Notes under the pieces: generated by a model | What the model was told of the DNA's origin: nothing | What the model saw: the letters and a program-made list of their open reading frames with translations, nothing else | The model's database searches: none | Part shown: positions 1 to 8,757 of the stretch, piece after piece | How the letters are laid out: every line of letters starts with the position of its first letter | Position numbering within the stretch: position 1 is the stretch's first letter | Origin: Thalassobius sp047123305 | GTDB taxonomy: Bacteria > Pseudomonadota > Alphaproteobacteria > Rhodobacterales > Rhodobacteraceae | Length of the DNA stretch: 64,000 nucleotides | NCBI RefSeq assembly: GCF_047123305.1 | Contig: NZ_CP138918.1 | Span: forward strand, 1,178,001 to 1,242,000 | Reading direction: 5' to 3' | Program-made: the position numbers and the translations under genes

Positions 1-599
1 TGGGTGACGAACACCTCGGTGCCGAGGCCATAGAGCCGATCGCTCATCCCGTCGCTGCAAGTGGCCCGACGCAGGGTGGCGAAGGCTGTGGCGTCAAAGT
101 GGCTGGCCGCAAAGCCAAACACGCCAGCAACGCGGTTTTCCGGAGAGGCGCGCCAGTCCACCGCCATGTCGAGCACCGGATCGTCAAAGAACTGAAACCG
201 GAAGCTCTGCCGGTCGGCAGTGAGATCGGCGGCCCAGAACGGTTCGGTGCCAAAACAGCTGAGCCCATGCGGCGCGTCGTGCCAGGTCATGTCATGCTGT
301 CGACGCAGAAAGCGCAGTGAGACCCAGCCGCTGGCCTCGGCATGGTTGATGCGGCCCCATGTGCCGCTGTCATTTACGGCGGTCACTTCGACGTTGCGGG
401 CGAAAGGCGACAATTCATCGATCTTGGCGGCTTTGCCGGAGGGGGCCTGACGGATGTTGAGCGTGTCGTCGGCGGCCACGCCGGTGACATCTAACAGCGC
501 GGGCAGGGATGGGTCGAAGGTGGCTTGCGCTCCAGCGTGATGCGGCAGCAGAAACAGGCTCAGCAGAAGGGTGAGGGCCGGAAGGATCTGCCGCAGCAT
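1..599 (-). CDS. Secreted SH3-domain protein, 3' end cut by window edge
   Basis: The reverse strand reads open from an ATG at 599 to the left edge, about 199 residues. The N-terminus is a clear Sec signal peptide (MLRQILPALTLLLSLFLLP, then HHAGAQA as a likely cleavage region). Residues about 40-95 look like a bacterial SH3 domain, with the core LNIRQAPSGKAAKIDEL followed by GTWGRINHAEASGWVS. The later part contains CFGTEPFWAADL, a pattern seen in uncharacterised exported proteins that pair an SH3 domain with a COG3650-like segment. The ATG lies two bases after the stop of the permease gene, so the two are probably co-transcribed. The function is unknown; a cell-envelope role is an inference from the signal peptide. 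Confidence 0.7.
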   Translation of the reverse strand, partial: MLRQILPALTLLLSLFLLPHHAGAQATFDPSLPALLDVTGVAADDTLNIRQAPSGKAAKIDELSPFARNVEVTAVNDSGTWGRINHAEASGWVSLRFLRRQHDMTWHDAPHGLSCFGTEPFWAADLTADRQSFRFQFFDDPVLDMAVDWRASPENRVAGVFGFAASHFDATAFATLRRATCSDGMSDRLYGLGTEVFVT

Positions 600-601
600 G
601 C

Positions 602-1423
602 TCATCGTCTGGCGCTGAGGCTGAGGGAGGAATTGCGCCGGGTGTAGAATTCGCCCATCAGGCCGATCACCAGAATGATGCCATAGACAATCAGCGGATA
701 GGCGATGGAAGAATGGCGCGGTGTGTAGTTGATGAAGGTGAAACCGCGCGCCTGATCAATACAGTGAAACAGCGGGTTCCAGTCAAACATGGCCAGCATG
801 AACCCCGGCAGGGTGTTGGCCAGAAACATCTTGCCCGAAGCGATCATATTGGCCCGCTGATAGATCATGGTGACGATCGAAATCAGGTTCGGGATCCAGG
901 GTTTCAGCGCCAGCATCACCGTGCCGATGGCCAGCCCGCCGAACCAGGCAATCATCAGCATGGCAAAGGCGCTGGCGGCATCTTCAATCACAAACCGCTG
1001 GAAGCCCATATAGTAGACAAACAGGATGATGGTCAGGGCCAGCACTTGAATGTAAAGCGCGCTGAGCGCGGAGGAGAGGATGGCAATCACCGTGTTCATC
1101 GGGGCGTGTTGCATCATCGCCGAGGTTGGCCCTTCGGATCCGGCCACCGCGCCAAGTGTCTTGGCGTGGGTCATATAGAGGAAAATTCCCGACATCAGAT
1201 AAAGCAGGAAGTCCCCCCGCACCGCCGAGTTGCGCAGGCCCAGAAGTGAGAACATCACATAGAAGGCGGCGACAAAGACAAACAGCTGCATCAGGTTGAT
1301 CAGCAGTGCGATCATGGCGTTGCCGTGGGTCACACGGATCTTGCGCGCGCTGGCGTGATAGACCAGTTCGGCAATCGTCAATGCGGCTGTCAGCCCGGAT
1401 TCTTTGCGGCTGTTGTGAAACAT
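602..1423 (-). CDS. ABC-2 type polysaccharide export permease (KpsM-like)
   Basis: A 273-residue hydrophobic protein with about six membrane segments (for example around residues 40-62, 75-90, 110-135, 145-170 and 238-257) and a short basic C-terminal tail. Length and the aromatic motif near the C-terminus (FNWNP-like FDWNPLFHCIDQAR) match the permease of ABC transporters that export capsule or O-polysaccharide. The partner ATPase is not in this window. The gene is divergent from the CysQ/glycosyltransferase genes and followed closely by the SH3-domain gene. The substrate cannot be read from the sequence; export of the polysaccharide made by neighbouring genes is inferred. Confidence 0.8.
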   Translation of the reverse strand: MFHNSRKESGLTAALTIAELVYHASARKIRVTHGNAMIALLINLMQLFVFVAAFYVMFSLLGLRNSAVRGDFLLYLMSGIFLYMTHAKTLGAVAGSEGPTSAMMQHAPMNTVIAILSSALSALYIQVLALTIILFVYYMGFQRFVIEDAASAFAMLMIAWFGGLAIGTVMLALKPWIPNLISIVTMIYQRANMIASGKMFLANTLPGFMLAMFDWNPLFHCIDQARGFTFINYTPRHSSIAYPLIVYGIILVIGLMGEFYTRRNSSLSLSARR

Positions 1424-1517
1424 AATCGCCTGCTCCGCTTTCTGCGGTAATTCTAACGGCCGGTTCTTGCCGTTTGCTTAGGCCCCGATCATAAGGGTGT
1501 GGTGTTTTTATAGCAAC

Positions 1518-1543
1518 AAACGCCTGCGCTTGTGGCGTTTTCT
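1518..1543 (+). other. Hairpin with T-run in the cysQ 5' leader
   Basis: A 7-bp inverted repeat (AAACGCC at 1518-1524, GGCGTTT at 1534-1540, 9-base loop) runs into TTTTC, just before the ribosome binding site AAGGAGA at 1547-1553. It resembles a weak intrinsic terminator or leader hairpin. Whether it attenuates transcription is not known. Confidence 0.35.
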
Positions 1544-1559
1544 CTGAAGGAGACCTGTT

Positions 1560-2357
1560 TTGGATTACCAGAAGCTTACCGCAGTGATGCGTCGTTTGGC
1601 ATTGGAAGCTGGCGACAAGATCATGGAGATCTACAACTCGGATTCGTTCGAGGTTAAGGTGAAGTCGGATGAAAGCCCGGTGACCGAAGCGGATGAAGCG
1701 GCGGATGCGCTGATCTCGGCGGGGTTGCGGGCGGCGTTTCCCGATGTGCTCTTGGTGACCGAAGAACAGGCGGATTCGCACCTTGAAAAGGCGGATACCT
1801 TCCTGATTGTTGACCCCTTGGACGGCACCAAGGAGTTTGTGCACCGGCGTGGCGATTTTACCGTGAACATTGCCTATGTGGAAAACGGTGTGCCGACCCG
1901 TGGTGTGGTCTATGCACCGGCGCGGGACCGGATGTTCTACACTCTGGCCGATGGCGCAGCGGTGGAAGAAACCGGAGACCTGGACAAGGAGCAGATCGGC
2001 GCGACCCAGCCGATCAAGGTTTCGGACGCAGATAATGCGGCGCTGCTGGTTGTTGCGTCGAAATCGCACCGAGATCAGGCAACCGACGATTACATCAACA
2101 AATACAGCGTTGCGGACAGCAAAAGCGCGGGGTCTTCGTTGAAGTTCTGCCTGGTGGCAACCGGTGAGGCGGATATCTATCCCCGCGTTGGACGGACGAT
2201 GGAATGGGACACCGCTGCGGGCCACGCCGTGCTGCAGGGCGCAGGCGGCAAGGTCGTGCGGTTCGACGATCACAGCCCGCTGGTCTACGGCAAAGACGGC
2301 TATGCCAACCCGTTCTTCATCGCCTATTCGCCCAGCGTTGCCCTGAAAGAGGCCTGA
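1560..2357 (+). CDS. cysQ: 3'(2'),5'-bisphosphate nucleotidase (PAP phosphatase)
   Basis: A 265-residue member of the inositol monophosphatase superfamily, CysQ subgroup. It hydrolyses 3'-phosphoadenosine 5'-phosphate (PAP), the by-product of PAPS-dependent sulfotransfer and sulfate assimilation, to AMP. Metal-binding motifs are visible: the Glu pair in VTEEQ near residue 68, DPLDGTKEF at 85-93 and WDTAAGH near 220. The start is TTG at 1560, supported by AAGGAGA ending 6 bases upstream; no ATG fits better. The stop overlaps the start of the next glycosyltransferase (TGATG), so the two are translationally coupled. With two sulfotransferases in the window, its likely local job is to remove the PAP they release. 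Confidence 0.9.
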   Translation: MDYQKLTAVMRRLALEAGDKIMEIYNSDSFEVKVKSDESPVTEADEAADALISAGLRAAFPDVLLVTEEQADSHLEKADTFLIVDPLDGTKEFVHRRGDFTVNIAYVENGVPTRGVVYAPARDRMFYTLADGAAVEETGDLDKEQIGATQPIKVSDADNAALLVVASKSHRDQATDDYINKYSVADSKSAGSSLKFCLVATGEADIYPRVGRTMEWDTAAGHAVLQGAGGKVVRFDDHSPLVYGKDGYANPFFIAYSPSVALKEA

Positions 2358-3616
2358 TGTCGGCGCGGCCTCCACAAGTAAAACAGGCGGGCGCGGGTCC
2401 GTCTGTGTCCATTGTGGTGGTCAGTCGCGGGCGGGGTGAAAGCCTAGCGACTTGCCTGTGTGGTCTGACTCGACTGCTTTATGCACCCTATGAGATCATT
2501 GTGGTGTGTGATGTCGAAGGAGCGGCAGCGGTGCAAGCGGCGGGGCTGGTCGGTCTGATCAAACTGGTGCGCTTTGAGGAGGCCAATATCTCCAAGGCGC
2601 GGAACCTCGGGATTGCCGAGGCGGCCGGGGAGGTGATTGCCTTCATTGATGATGATGCTGTGGCCGAACCAACCTGGCTGCGCCATCTGGTGGCCGGGTT
2701 TGACCTGCCAGACGTCAGTGCGGTTGGCGGCTATGTGCGCGGACGCAACGGGATCAGCTATCAGTGGCAGGCACGATCGGTGGATGACACCGGCAAAGCG
2801 CATAGGCTGCCGTTGCAGGGGGATCATCCCCGCATGGTCACCGCGCCGGACGGGCAGGCGGTGAAAACCGAGGGCACCAATATGGCGTTTCGCGCTGATG
2901 TGCTGAAACGCATGGGCGGATTTGACGAGGTCTTTGCCTTCTTTCTGGATGAGACCGATTTGAACCTGCGTCTGCATCAGGCGGGTCATGCCACTGCAAT
3001 TGCACCGATGGCTGAGGTGCATCACGCCTATGCCCCCAGTCCGCGCCGGCGGCAGAACCGGGCCGTGACGGATTTGGGCGACGTCGGAGCCAGCACAGCG
3101 GTGTTTTTGAACAAACATTGTCCCGAAGCCTACCGCGCCGGTGCCATTGCCGATTTGCGCCAGGAACAGGTGCGGCGGATCTGGCGGCAGCGCCGTGCGG
3201 GTCTGTTGCGCACTGAAGAGGTGGAAGATCTGACCCGCGGGCTGGAGGCAGGTCTGGCCGCTGGGGAGGCGCGGATGTTCGGACATTACGCGCGCTTTGG
3301 CCCTCCGCCGGCCTTCCTGCCATTTGAAAGCCGCGCCACCGGTGCGCACCGTGTCTTGGCAGGCCGGATCTGGCAGAAACGTCGGTTGATGGCAGAGGCG
3401 GAAGCCTTGGTTGCCGCAGGCCACACTGTGTCGCTGTATCTGTTCAGCCCAACCTTGCGCCGTCACCAAGTGCGATTCGTGGCACCGGGGATCTGGGTGC
3501 AGCGGGGCGGCATTTGGGGCCGCAGCGTTCGAAACCGCCTACCGTTTTCTGCGGTCGGGTTTGGTCAACGGCTGCGACAGGAACAAAAACGGGTCGCAGG
3601 GCGGCGTGCGTTGTAG
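2357..3616 (+). CDS. Family 2 glycosyltransferase
   Basis: A 419-residue GT-A fold enzyme. After a short basic leader, the nucleotide-sugar binding domain starts with SVSIVVVSRGRGESL (about 17-30), and the metal-binding motif FIDDDAV lies at about 97-102. The acceptor-side motif GFDEVFAFFLDETDLNLRL lies near 185-203. The last 70 residues contain a conserved-looking tail (APGIWVQRGGIWGRS). The ATG at 2357 overlaps the cysQ stop; an in-frame upstream extension exists but lies wholly inside cysQ. Likely adds a sugar during EPS repeat-unit or side-chain assembly; donor and acceptor cannot be read. Confidence 0.82.
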   Translation: MSARPPQVKQAGAGPSVSIVVVSRGRGESLATCLCGLTRLLYAPYEIIVVCDVEGAAAVQAAGLVGLIKLVRFEEANISKARNLGIAEAAGEVIAFIDDDAVAEPTWLRHLVAGFDLPDVSAVGGYVRGRNGISYQWQARSVDDTGKAHRLPLQGDHPRMVTAPDGQAVKTEGTNMAFRADVLKRMGGFDEVFAFFLDETDLNLRLHQAGHATAIAPMAEVHHAYAPSPRRRQNRAVTDLGDVGASTAVFLNKHCPEAYRAGAIADLRQEQVRRIWRQRRAGLLRTEEVEDLTRGLEAGLAAGEARMFGHYARFGPPPAFLPFESRATGAHRVLAGRIWQKRRLMAEAEALVAAGHTVSLYLFSPTLRRHQVRFVAPGIWVQRGGIWGRSVRNRLPFSAVGFGQRLRQEQKRVAGRRAL

Positions 3617-3770
3617 CGCTGGGCGCCAATGCTGCCGAAACAACAGTCCCGTTACAGGGCTGTTGCGCTGTGGTGTCATAGAAAGCTTGCTCTCTAGCTG
3701 TGACAATGCCATCCAGTGAGAGGGGATGTTGAAGTTTGGTGTTTAGACAAGGCTGTGAGAATTTAAGAAA

Positions 3771-4664
3771 ATGAAACACAAGATTACCAAAGCGATCTTT
3801 CCTGTTGCAGGCTTGGGAACGCGCTTCCTGCCGGCAACAAAATCGGTGCCCAAGGAAATCATGACCTTGGTGGACCGCCCGCTGATTCAATACGCCATCG
3901 ACGAAGCCCGCGCCGCCGGGATTAAAGAGTTCATCTTTGTGACCTCGCGCGGGAAATCCGCGCTGGAGGACTATTTTGACCACTCGCACCAGCTGGAAGC
4001 GGATCTGCGCAAGAAGGGCAAGACGGATCTGTTGGAGATCCTGAAGGCCACCAATATGGACAGTGGTGAAATCGCCTATCTGCGGCAACACAAGGCGCTG
4101 GGTCTGGGTCATGCGGTCTGGTGTGCCCGCCGCCTGATCCACAATGAACCCTTTGCCGTGATCCTGCCGGACGATGTGATTGCGGCTGAAAAACCCTGCC
4201 TGCAGCAAATGGTTGAGGCCTACGAGGAAACCGGCGGCTCGATGGTGGCGACGATGGAAGTGCCGCCTGAAAAGGCCAGCGCTTACGGTGTGCTGGATGT
4301 GGCCGAAGATATGGGCGCCGTGGTGCAGGCCAAAGGCATGGTGGAAAAACCCGCCCCCGGCACTGAGCCGTCCAATCTGGCGGTGATCGGGCGTTATATC
4401 CTGCATCCCAACGTGCTGCGCTCACTCAACAAAAAAGAAACCGGTGCAGGTGGGGAAATCCAGCTGACCGATGCCATTGCAAAAGAGATCGAAGGCGACA
4501 ACGGCGTTTACGGCTACCGCTTCCGGGGCCAGCGCTTTGATTGTGGCTCCAAGGCGGGGTTCCTGCAGGCAACCGTTTCGTTTGGCTTGTCGCGTCCCGA
4601 ATTGAAGGACGAGTTGATGGAATATCTGCAAGAGGTCATCACGCTGGACAAGGCAGCGCAGTAA
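3771..4664 (+). CDS. galU: UTP-glucose-1-phosphate uridylyltransferase
   Basis: A 297-residue protein of normal GalU length that makes UDP-glucose from UTP and glucose 1-phosphate in the cytoplasm. The nucleotidyltransferase signature FPVAGLGTRFLPATKSVPKE is at about residues 10-29, followed by MTLVDRPLIQYAIDEA. Later family motifs LPDDVI, MVEKPAPG and GYRFRGQRFDCGSKAGFL are all present. The gene follows a 150-base gap after a glycosyltransferase and is closed by a strong terminator, so it may be its own transcription unit. Its ribosome binding site is weak (AAGAAA just before the ATG). UDP-glucose would feed EPS and envelope glycan synthesis. Confidence 0.95.
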   Translation: MKHKITKAIFPVAGLGTRFLPATKSVPKEIMTLVDRPLIQYAIDEARAAGIKEFIFVTSRGKSALEDYFDHSHQLEADLRKKGKTDLLEILKATNMDSGEIAYLRQHKALGLGHAVWCARRLIHNEPFAVILPDDVIAAEKPCLQQMVEAYEETGGSMVATMEVPPEKASAYGVLDVAEDMGAVVQAKGMVEKPAPGTEPSNLAVIGRYILHPNVLRSLNKKETGAGGEIQLTDAIAKEIEGDNGVYGYRFRGQRFDCGSKAGFLQATVSFGLSRPELKDELMEYLQEVITLDKAAQ

Positions 4665-4713
4665 GCGCCGTGATCTGAAGGACTTGCCAAAGCCCATTGG
4701 GCTGAGGAACATG

Positions 4714-4740
4714 GCCCGGGGGATGTTTCCCCGGGCTTTT
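4714..4740 (+). terminator. Intrinsic terminator after galU
   Basis: A perfect 8-bp GC stem (GCCCGGGG at 4714-4721 with CCCCGGGC at 4729-4736), a 7-base loop, then TTTT and more T-rich sequence. It lies 50 bases after the galU stop and before the next glycosyltransferase. Confidence 0.85.
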
Positions 4741-4762
4741 CTTTTGCTTTCGAAGAGGTTGC

Positions 4763-5986
4763 ATGACTGCTGACGCCCAGACTTCTGTCCGCCTGCTGGA
4801 CGTCACGCGCTTGATGCGACGGGCCGGACGGGTGCTCACCGGTGTGGACCGCGTCGAGATGGCTTATCTGGAACAGTTTCTGCGCGATGCCCTGCCGGTC
4901 TATGGTCTGCTGCGTACACGCTATGGCTATCTGTTGCTGGACCGCGCCGGACTGACCAATATGGCGGTTTGCCTGCGGCAGGAGGCTGATTGGGGGCCAG
5001 TTGGTGTACTGTCCCGGTTGGGGCGGGCCGCTGGGATGCAGAAAAGGGCCGAATCCGATCTGCGGCGCTGGGCGGTGGCGCGATGTCTGCCAACGGGATT
5101 GCTGCGCTGCTTGCAGACCCATCTGGGGCAGGGGTTCACCTATGTGAACGTGGGTCATTCCAACCTGACCCAACGGGTGTTGCACGCCATGCATCGGCGG
5201 CAGGCCAAAGTGGCGGTGATGGTGCATGACACCATACCGCTGGATTATCCCCAGTATCAGCGCGAAGGCAGCGTGGCCCCGTTCAAAGCGATGTTGGGGC
5301 GGGTCGGGGAACACGCGGATCTGATCCTGTGCAATTCGGCGCAGACCGCTGCGGATGTGGCGCGCCATCTGGGATCGGACCACCCCGAAACGCTGGTGGC
5401 CCCGCTGGGTGTTACTTTAGCAGCGCCGACACCGGTTCAGATGCCGGAAGGGTTCAACCCCAACCGGGCCTTCATGATGACCCTTGGCACCATCGAGCCG
5501 CGCAAGAACCACACGTTGCTGCTGGATGTCTGGGAGGCGTTGCCCGAGGCCGAGCGCCCGCAGCTGCTGATCTGTGGCAGCCGTGGCTGGAACAATGAAG
5601 CGGTGTTTGACCGGCTGGACCACTGCGGCCGCACAGCCGGGCCGGTGTTTGAAATGCCGGGCCTCAGCGACGGTCAGATCGCCCATCTGATGGGGCAGGC
5701 CCGGGCTTTTCTGTTTCCCTCTTTTGCCGAGGGCTACGGGTTGCCCCCTCTGGAGGCCGCGGCGCTGGGATGTCCGGTGATTTGCAGCGATTTGCCCATT
5801 TTAAAGGAACTCCTTGGAAACAATGCCGTTTACCTGCCCCTGAATGATCTCTATTCTTGGACAATAAGAATGGCCGAACTGGCGCGTGATCCACAGGCAG
5901 ACCCGCAGCGAAAATCCCCCGAACTGGCACGATTTGTGCCTCCGACATGGGGTGAGCATTTCAACGTGGTGTTAAGCCGGCTGTGA
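4763..5986 (+). CDS. Family 4 (GT-B) glycosyltransferase
   Basis: A 407-residue GT-B enzyme. The C-terminal donor-binding half carries GTIEPRKNHTLLLDVW (about residues 238-253), typical of mannosyl/glucosyl transferases of GT4, and the EX7E-type motif in FPSFAEGYGLPPLEAAALG (about 315-333). The N-terminal half has MVHDTIPLDYPQY near 153-165, also common in this group. The gene starts 20 bases after the galU terminator, so it begins a new transcript that probably includes the next genes to 10182. The sugar it transfers is unknown. Confidence 0.85.
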   Translation: MTADAQTSVRLLDVTRLMRRAGRVLTGVDRVEMAYLEQFLRDALPVYGLLRTRYGYLLLDRAGLTNMAVCLRQEADWGPVGVLSRLGRAAGMQKRAESDLRRWAVARCLPTGLLRCLQTHLGQGFTYVNVGHSNLTQRVLHAMHRRQAKVAVMVHDTIPLDYPQYQREGSVAPFKAMLGRVGEHADLILCNSAQTAADVARHLGSDHPETLVAPLGVTLAAPTPVQMPEGFNPNRAFMMTLGTIEPRKNHTLLLDVWEALPEAERPQLLICGSRGWNNEAVFDRLDHCGRTAGPVFEMPGLSDGQIAHLMGQARAFLFPSFAEGYGLPPLEAAALGCPVICSDLPILKELLGNNAVYLPLNDLYSWTIRMAELARDPQADPQRKSPELARFVPPTWGEHFNVVLSRL

Positions 5987-6029
5987 TAACGACCAACCCG
6001 GCACGCTGCATCTGGTCTGAGGAGAGGTT

Positions 6030-7040
6030 TTGGGCGTCTGGACGGCATATCGGCTGAGGCTGCGGCGGAAGCGTTTTCTGATCCGTGCTTTCCGCAAACG
6101 GCGGGAACTGCGGCCGGTTGTGAACCGTACCAATCAGATCAAACGCGGTGATATCCTGCTGTTTTCCACCCAACGGAACGAAGCCATCCGGCTGCCGTAT
6201 TTCCTGGACTACTATCGCAAAATGGGGGTGAACCACTTCCTGATTGTGGACAATGACAGCGATGATGGCTCGGTCTCTTATCTCAGCGATCAGTCTGATG
6301 TGTCGCTCTGGCATACTCGGGCCAGCTACAAGCGGTCGCGCTTTGGGGTGGATTGGCTGAACCATCTGCAGCGCAAATATGGTCACGGCCATTGGACGCT
6401 GGTGGTCGATCCCGATGAATTCCTGGTTTACCCGTTCTGTGACACCCGCCCGCTGCGGGCGCTGACCGACTGGCTTGATGCCTCTTCGATCAAATCGTTC
6501 AGCTCCATGCTGCTGGATATGTATCCCAAGGGCCGCATTGATCAGCAGCCCTACCGCGCTGGTCAAAACCCGATGGAGATTGCCAGCTGGTTTGACAGCG
6601 GCAACTACGCGCTGGAACGGAACTGGAAGTTTGGCAATCTGTGGATCCAGGGCGGTCCTCGGCAACGGGTGTTTTTCCCTGACGCGCCGGAAAAAGCCCC
6701 AGCGCTGAACAAGATCCCGCTGGTAAAATGGGACAAGAAATACGTTTACGCCAGCTCCACCCACCATTTGCTGCCCCGTGGCTTGAACGCGGTCTATGAT
6801 GAATGGGGTGGCGAAAAAGCCAGCGGTGTGCTGCTGCACACCAAGTTCCTCGACACGTTCAACACCAAAGCGCAGGAAGAGCTGGAGCGCAAACAGCACT
6901 ATGCCGCCAGCGTCGAATACAAGGCCTATGCCGCCACGCTGGATGAAAATCCGGACCTCTGGTGCAAATGGTCGGAAAAATACATTAACTGGCGTCAGCT
7001 AGAGATCCTTGGGCTCTTGTCCAAGGGCAACTGGGCGTAA
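6030..7040 (+). CDS. Glycosyltransferase, Glyco_tranf_2_4 type
   Basis: A 336-residue protein resembling the DUF23/Glyco_tranf_2_4 group. Visible motifs are FSTQRNEAIRLPYFLDYYRK (about 45-64), FLIVDNDSDDGS (about 70-81) and VVDPDEFLVYPF (about 127-138), where the D-x-D/DPDE residues would bind metal and nucleotide-sugar. The start is TTG at 6030 preceded by GAGGAGAGG; no ATG is available near the N-terminus. It precedes the branching-enzyme homologue by 10 bases. Probably an EPS glycosyltransferase; specificity unknown. Confidence 0.75.
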   Translation: MGVWTAYRLRLRRKRFLIRAFRKRRELRPVVNRTNQIKRGDILLFSTQRNEAIRLPYFLDYYRKMGVNHFLIVDNDSDDGSVSYLSDQSDVSLWHTRASYKRSRFGVDWLNHLQRKYGHGHWTLVVDPDEFLVYPFCDTRPLRALTDWLDASSIKSFSSMLLDMYPKGRIDQQPYRAGQNPMEIASWFDSGNYALERNWKFGNLWIQGGPRQRVFFPDAPEKAPALNKIPLVKWDKKYVYASSTHHLLPRGLNAVYDEWGGEKASGVLLHTKFLDTFNTKAQEELERKQHYAASVEYKAYAATLDENPDLWCKWSEKYINWRQLEILGLLSKGNWA

Positions 7041-7050
7041 GGAGGCGGGC

Positions 7051-8751
7051 ATGGGAACCGTCGGGATCATCATGCTGGTGCACACAGCGCTGGGTCGGGC
7101 CGAACAGGTGGCGCGGCACTGGTCGGCGGCAGGTTGTCCGGTGGTGATCCACGTCGATCGCAATGTTGATCACAGCACCTATGCCGCCTTTGTCGATGCC
7201 GTGGCTGATCTGCCCGAGGTGCGGTTCAGCGCGCGACACCGCTGTGAATGGGGCACTTGGGGCATTGTCGCGGCCTCGCAAAGCGCTTCTGAATTGATGC
7301 TGTCTGACTTCCCGGATGTGCGCCATGTCTATCTGGCGTCGGGATCCTGCTTGCCGCTGCGGCCGGTGCAGGAGCTGACCGATTACCTTGCCGCCCGTCC
7401 GCGCACCGATTTCATTGAAAGTGCCACAACAGCGGATGTGCCCTGGACCGTGGGTGGGTTGGATGAAGAACGGTTTACCCTGTCGTTCCCGTTCTCATGG
7501 AAAAAGAACCGTTACCTGTTTGACCGCTGGGTGGGGCTGCAACGGCTGGTCGGGCGCAAACGCAAGCTGCCCAACGGCATTGTCCCGCATATGGGCAGCC
7601 AGTGGTGGTGCCTGACGCGGCAGACGCTTTCGGCCATTCTGGAAGACCCGGACCGCGAATTGTTTGATCGTTATTTCAAAGGGGTCTGGATCCCCGATGA
7701 GAGCTATTTTCAATCCCTCGCGCGGCTCTATTCCACCAGCATCGAAAGCCGTTCGCTGACGCTGTCGAAGTTCGACTTTCAGGGCAAGCCGCATATTTTC
7801 TATGACGATCACCTGCAGCTTCTGCGGCGTTCGGACTGTTTTGTGGCCCGCAAAATCTGGCCCCATGCTGACCGGCTCTATGACAGCTTCCTGAATGACG
7901 CCGCGGGCATGATGAAGGGGACCGAGCCCAACCCCGGCAAGATTGACCGCATCTTTGCCAAGGCGCTGGACCGGCGGACACGGGGCCGCCCCGGCCTCTA
8001 TATGCAAAGCCGTTTCCCGCATGATGGCTGGGAAAACGGCGTCACCTCAGCGCGCTATTCGGTGTTTCAAGGCTTTGGCGATCTGTTTGAAGATTTCGAC
8101 AGCTGGCTGACCAAGGCCACCGGGGTGCGGATGCATGGCCATCTGTTTGCGCCGGACCGGGTGGATTACGCCGACGGCCAGACAGTGATGAACGGCGCGT
8201 TGAGCGACAGCGCGGCCATTCGCGATTACAACCCACAGGCCTTTCTCACCAGCCTGATCTGGAATTCCCGCGGCGAACGGCAGTGTTTCCGCTTTGGCCC
8301 GACGGATGAGCAGGACATTGGCTGGATCTTTGCCAAAGACCCAAACGCGCAGGTCTCGGTGATCTCGGGGGCCTGGGCGGTGCCTCTGTTCCAGTCCAAC
8401 CGCAACTTTGCCGACCTCCGGCGCGAAGCCGCGCTGTTGCAGAAAGTTGAATCGGAACACCTGAAAGTGCTGCGCTCGCCCTATACCAAGGCGCGCATTC
8501 GCATCTGGACCATGGCCGAGTTTATTGAGGCCCCGATGGAGCCTTTGCAGACCATCATCGATGAGATCGGCAGCCGCTCTGGCCGCCGTCTGGCCGAGGC
8601 GCCGAAAATGGTGGACTTGACCGGCTTTGGTCAATTCCTGCAAAACCTGAAGAACCAGGGGATGCACCCCTATTTGATGGGCGACTTTGCGGTCGAACGG
8701 GGTTTGAATGCCGGCGACCGTCCAAAACGAAAACCTTATTTGGTAAGATAG
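7051..8751 (+). CDS. Core-2/I-branching-type beta-1,6-GlcNAc transferase homologue with C-terminal extension
   Basis: A 566-residue protein. The first roughly 270 residues match the core-2/I-branching enzyme family (GT14-like): GIIMLVHTALGRAEQVARHW at the start, VVIHVDRNVDHSTY at about 31-44, HVYLASGSCLPLRP at about 92-105 and SQWWCLTRQTL near 180. A further domain of about 290 residues follows; such an extension is known in Rhodobacterales homologues and has no defined function. The ATG at 7051 has GGAGG 5 bases upstream; an in-frame GTG/ATG further up lies in the previous gene. It may add a branch sugar to the EPS; this is inferred from the family. Confidence 0.75.
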   Translation: MGTVGIIMLVHTALGRAEQVARHWSAAGCPVVIHVDRNVDHSTYAAFVDAVADLPEVRFSARHRCEWGTWGIVAASQSASELMLSDFPDVRHVYLASGSCLPLRPVQELTDYLAARPRTDFIESATTADVPWTVGGLDEERFTLSFPFSWKKNRYLFDRWVGLQRLVGRKRKLPNGIVPHMGSQWWCLTRQTLSAILEDPDRELFDRYFKGVWIPDESYFQSLARLYSTSIESRSLTLSKFDFQGKPHIFYDDHLQLLRRSDCFVARKIWPHADRLYDSFLNDAAGMMKGTEPNPGKIDRIFAKALDRRTRGRPGLYMQSRFPHDGWENGVTSARYSVFQGFGDLFEDFDSWLTKATGVRMHGHLFAPDRVDYADGQTVMNGALSDSAAIRDYNPQAFLTSLIWNSRGERQCFRFGPTDEQDIGWIFAKDPNAQVSVISGAWAVPLFQSNRNFADLRREAALLQKVESEHLKVLRSPYTKARIRIWTMAEFIEAPMEPLQTIIDEIGSRSGRRLAEAPKMVDLTGFGQFLQNLKNQGMHPYLMGDFAVERGLNAGDRPKRKPYLVR

Positions 8752-8757
8752 ACTTAG

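Noticed and set aside
3411..3719. Frameshift near the 3' end of the glycosyltransferase at 2357-3616
   Set aside because: An overlapping frame exists, but the original frame keeps a family-like tail (APGIWVQRGGIWGRS) to its stop, so the gene is intact.
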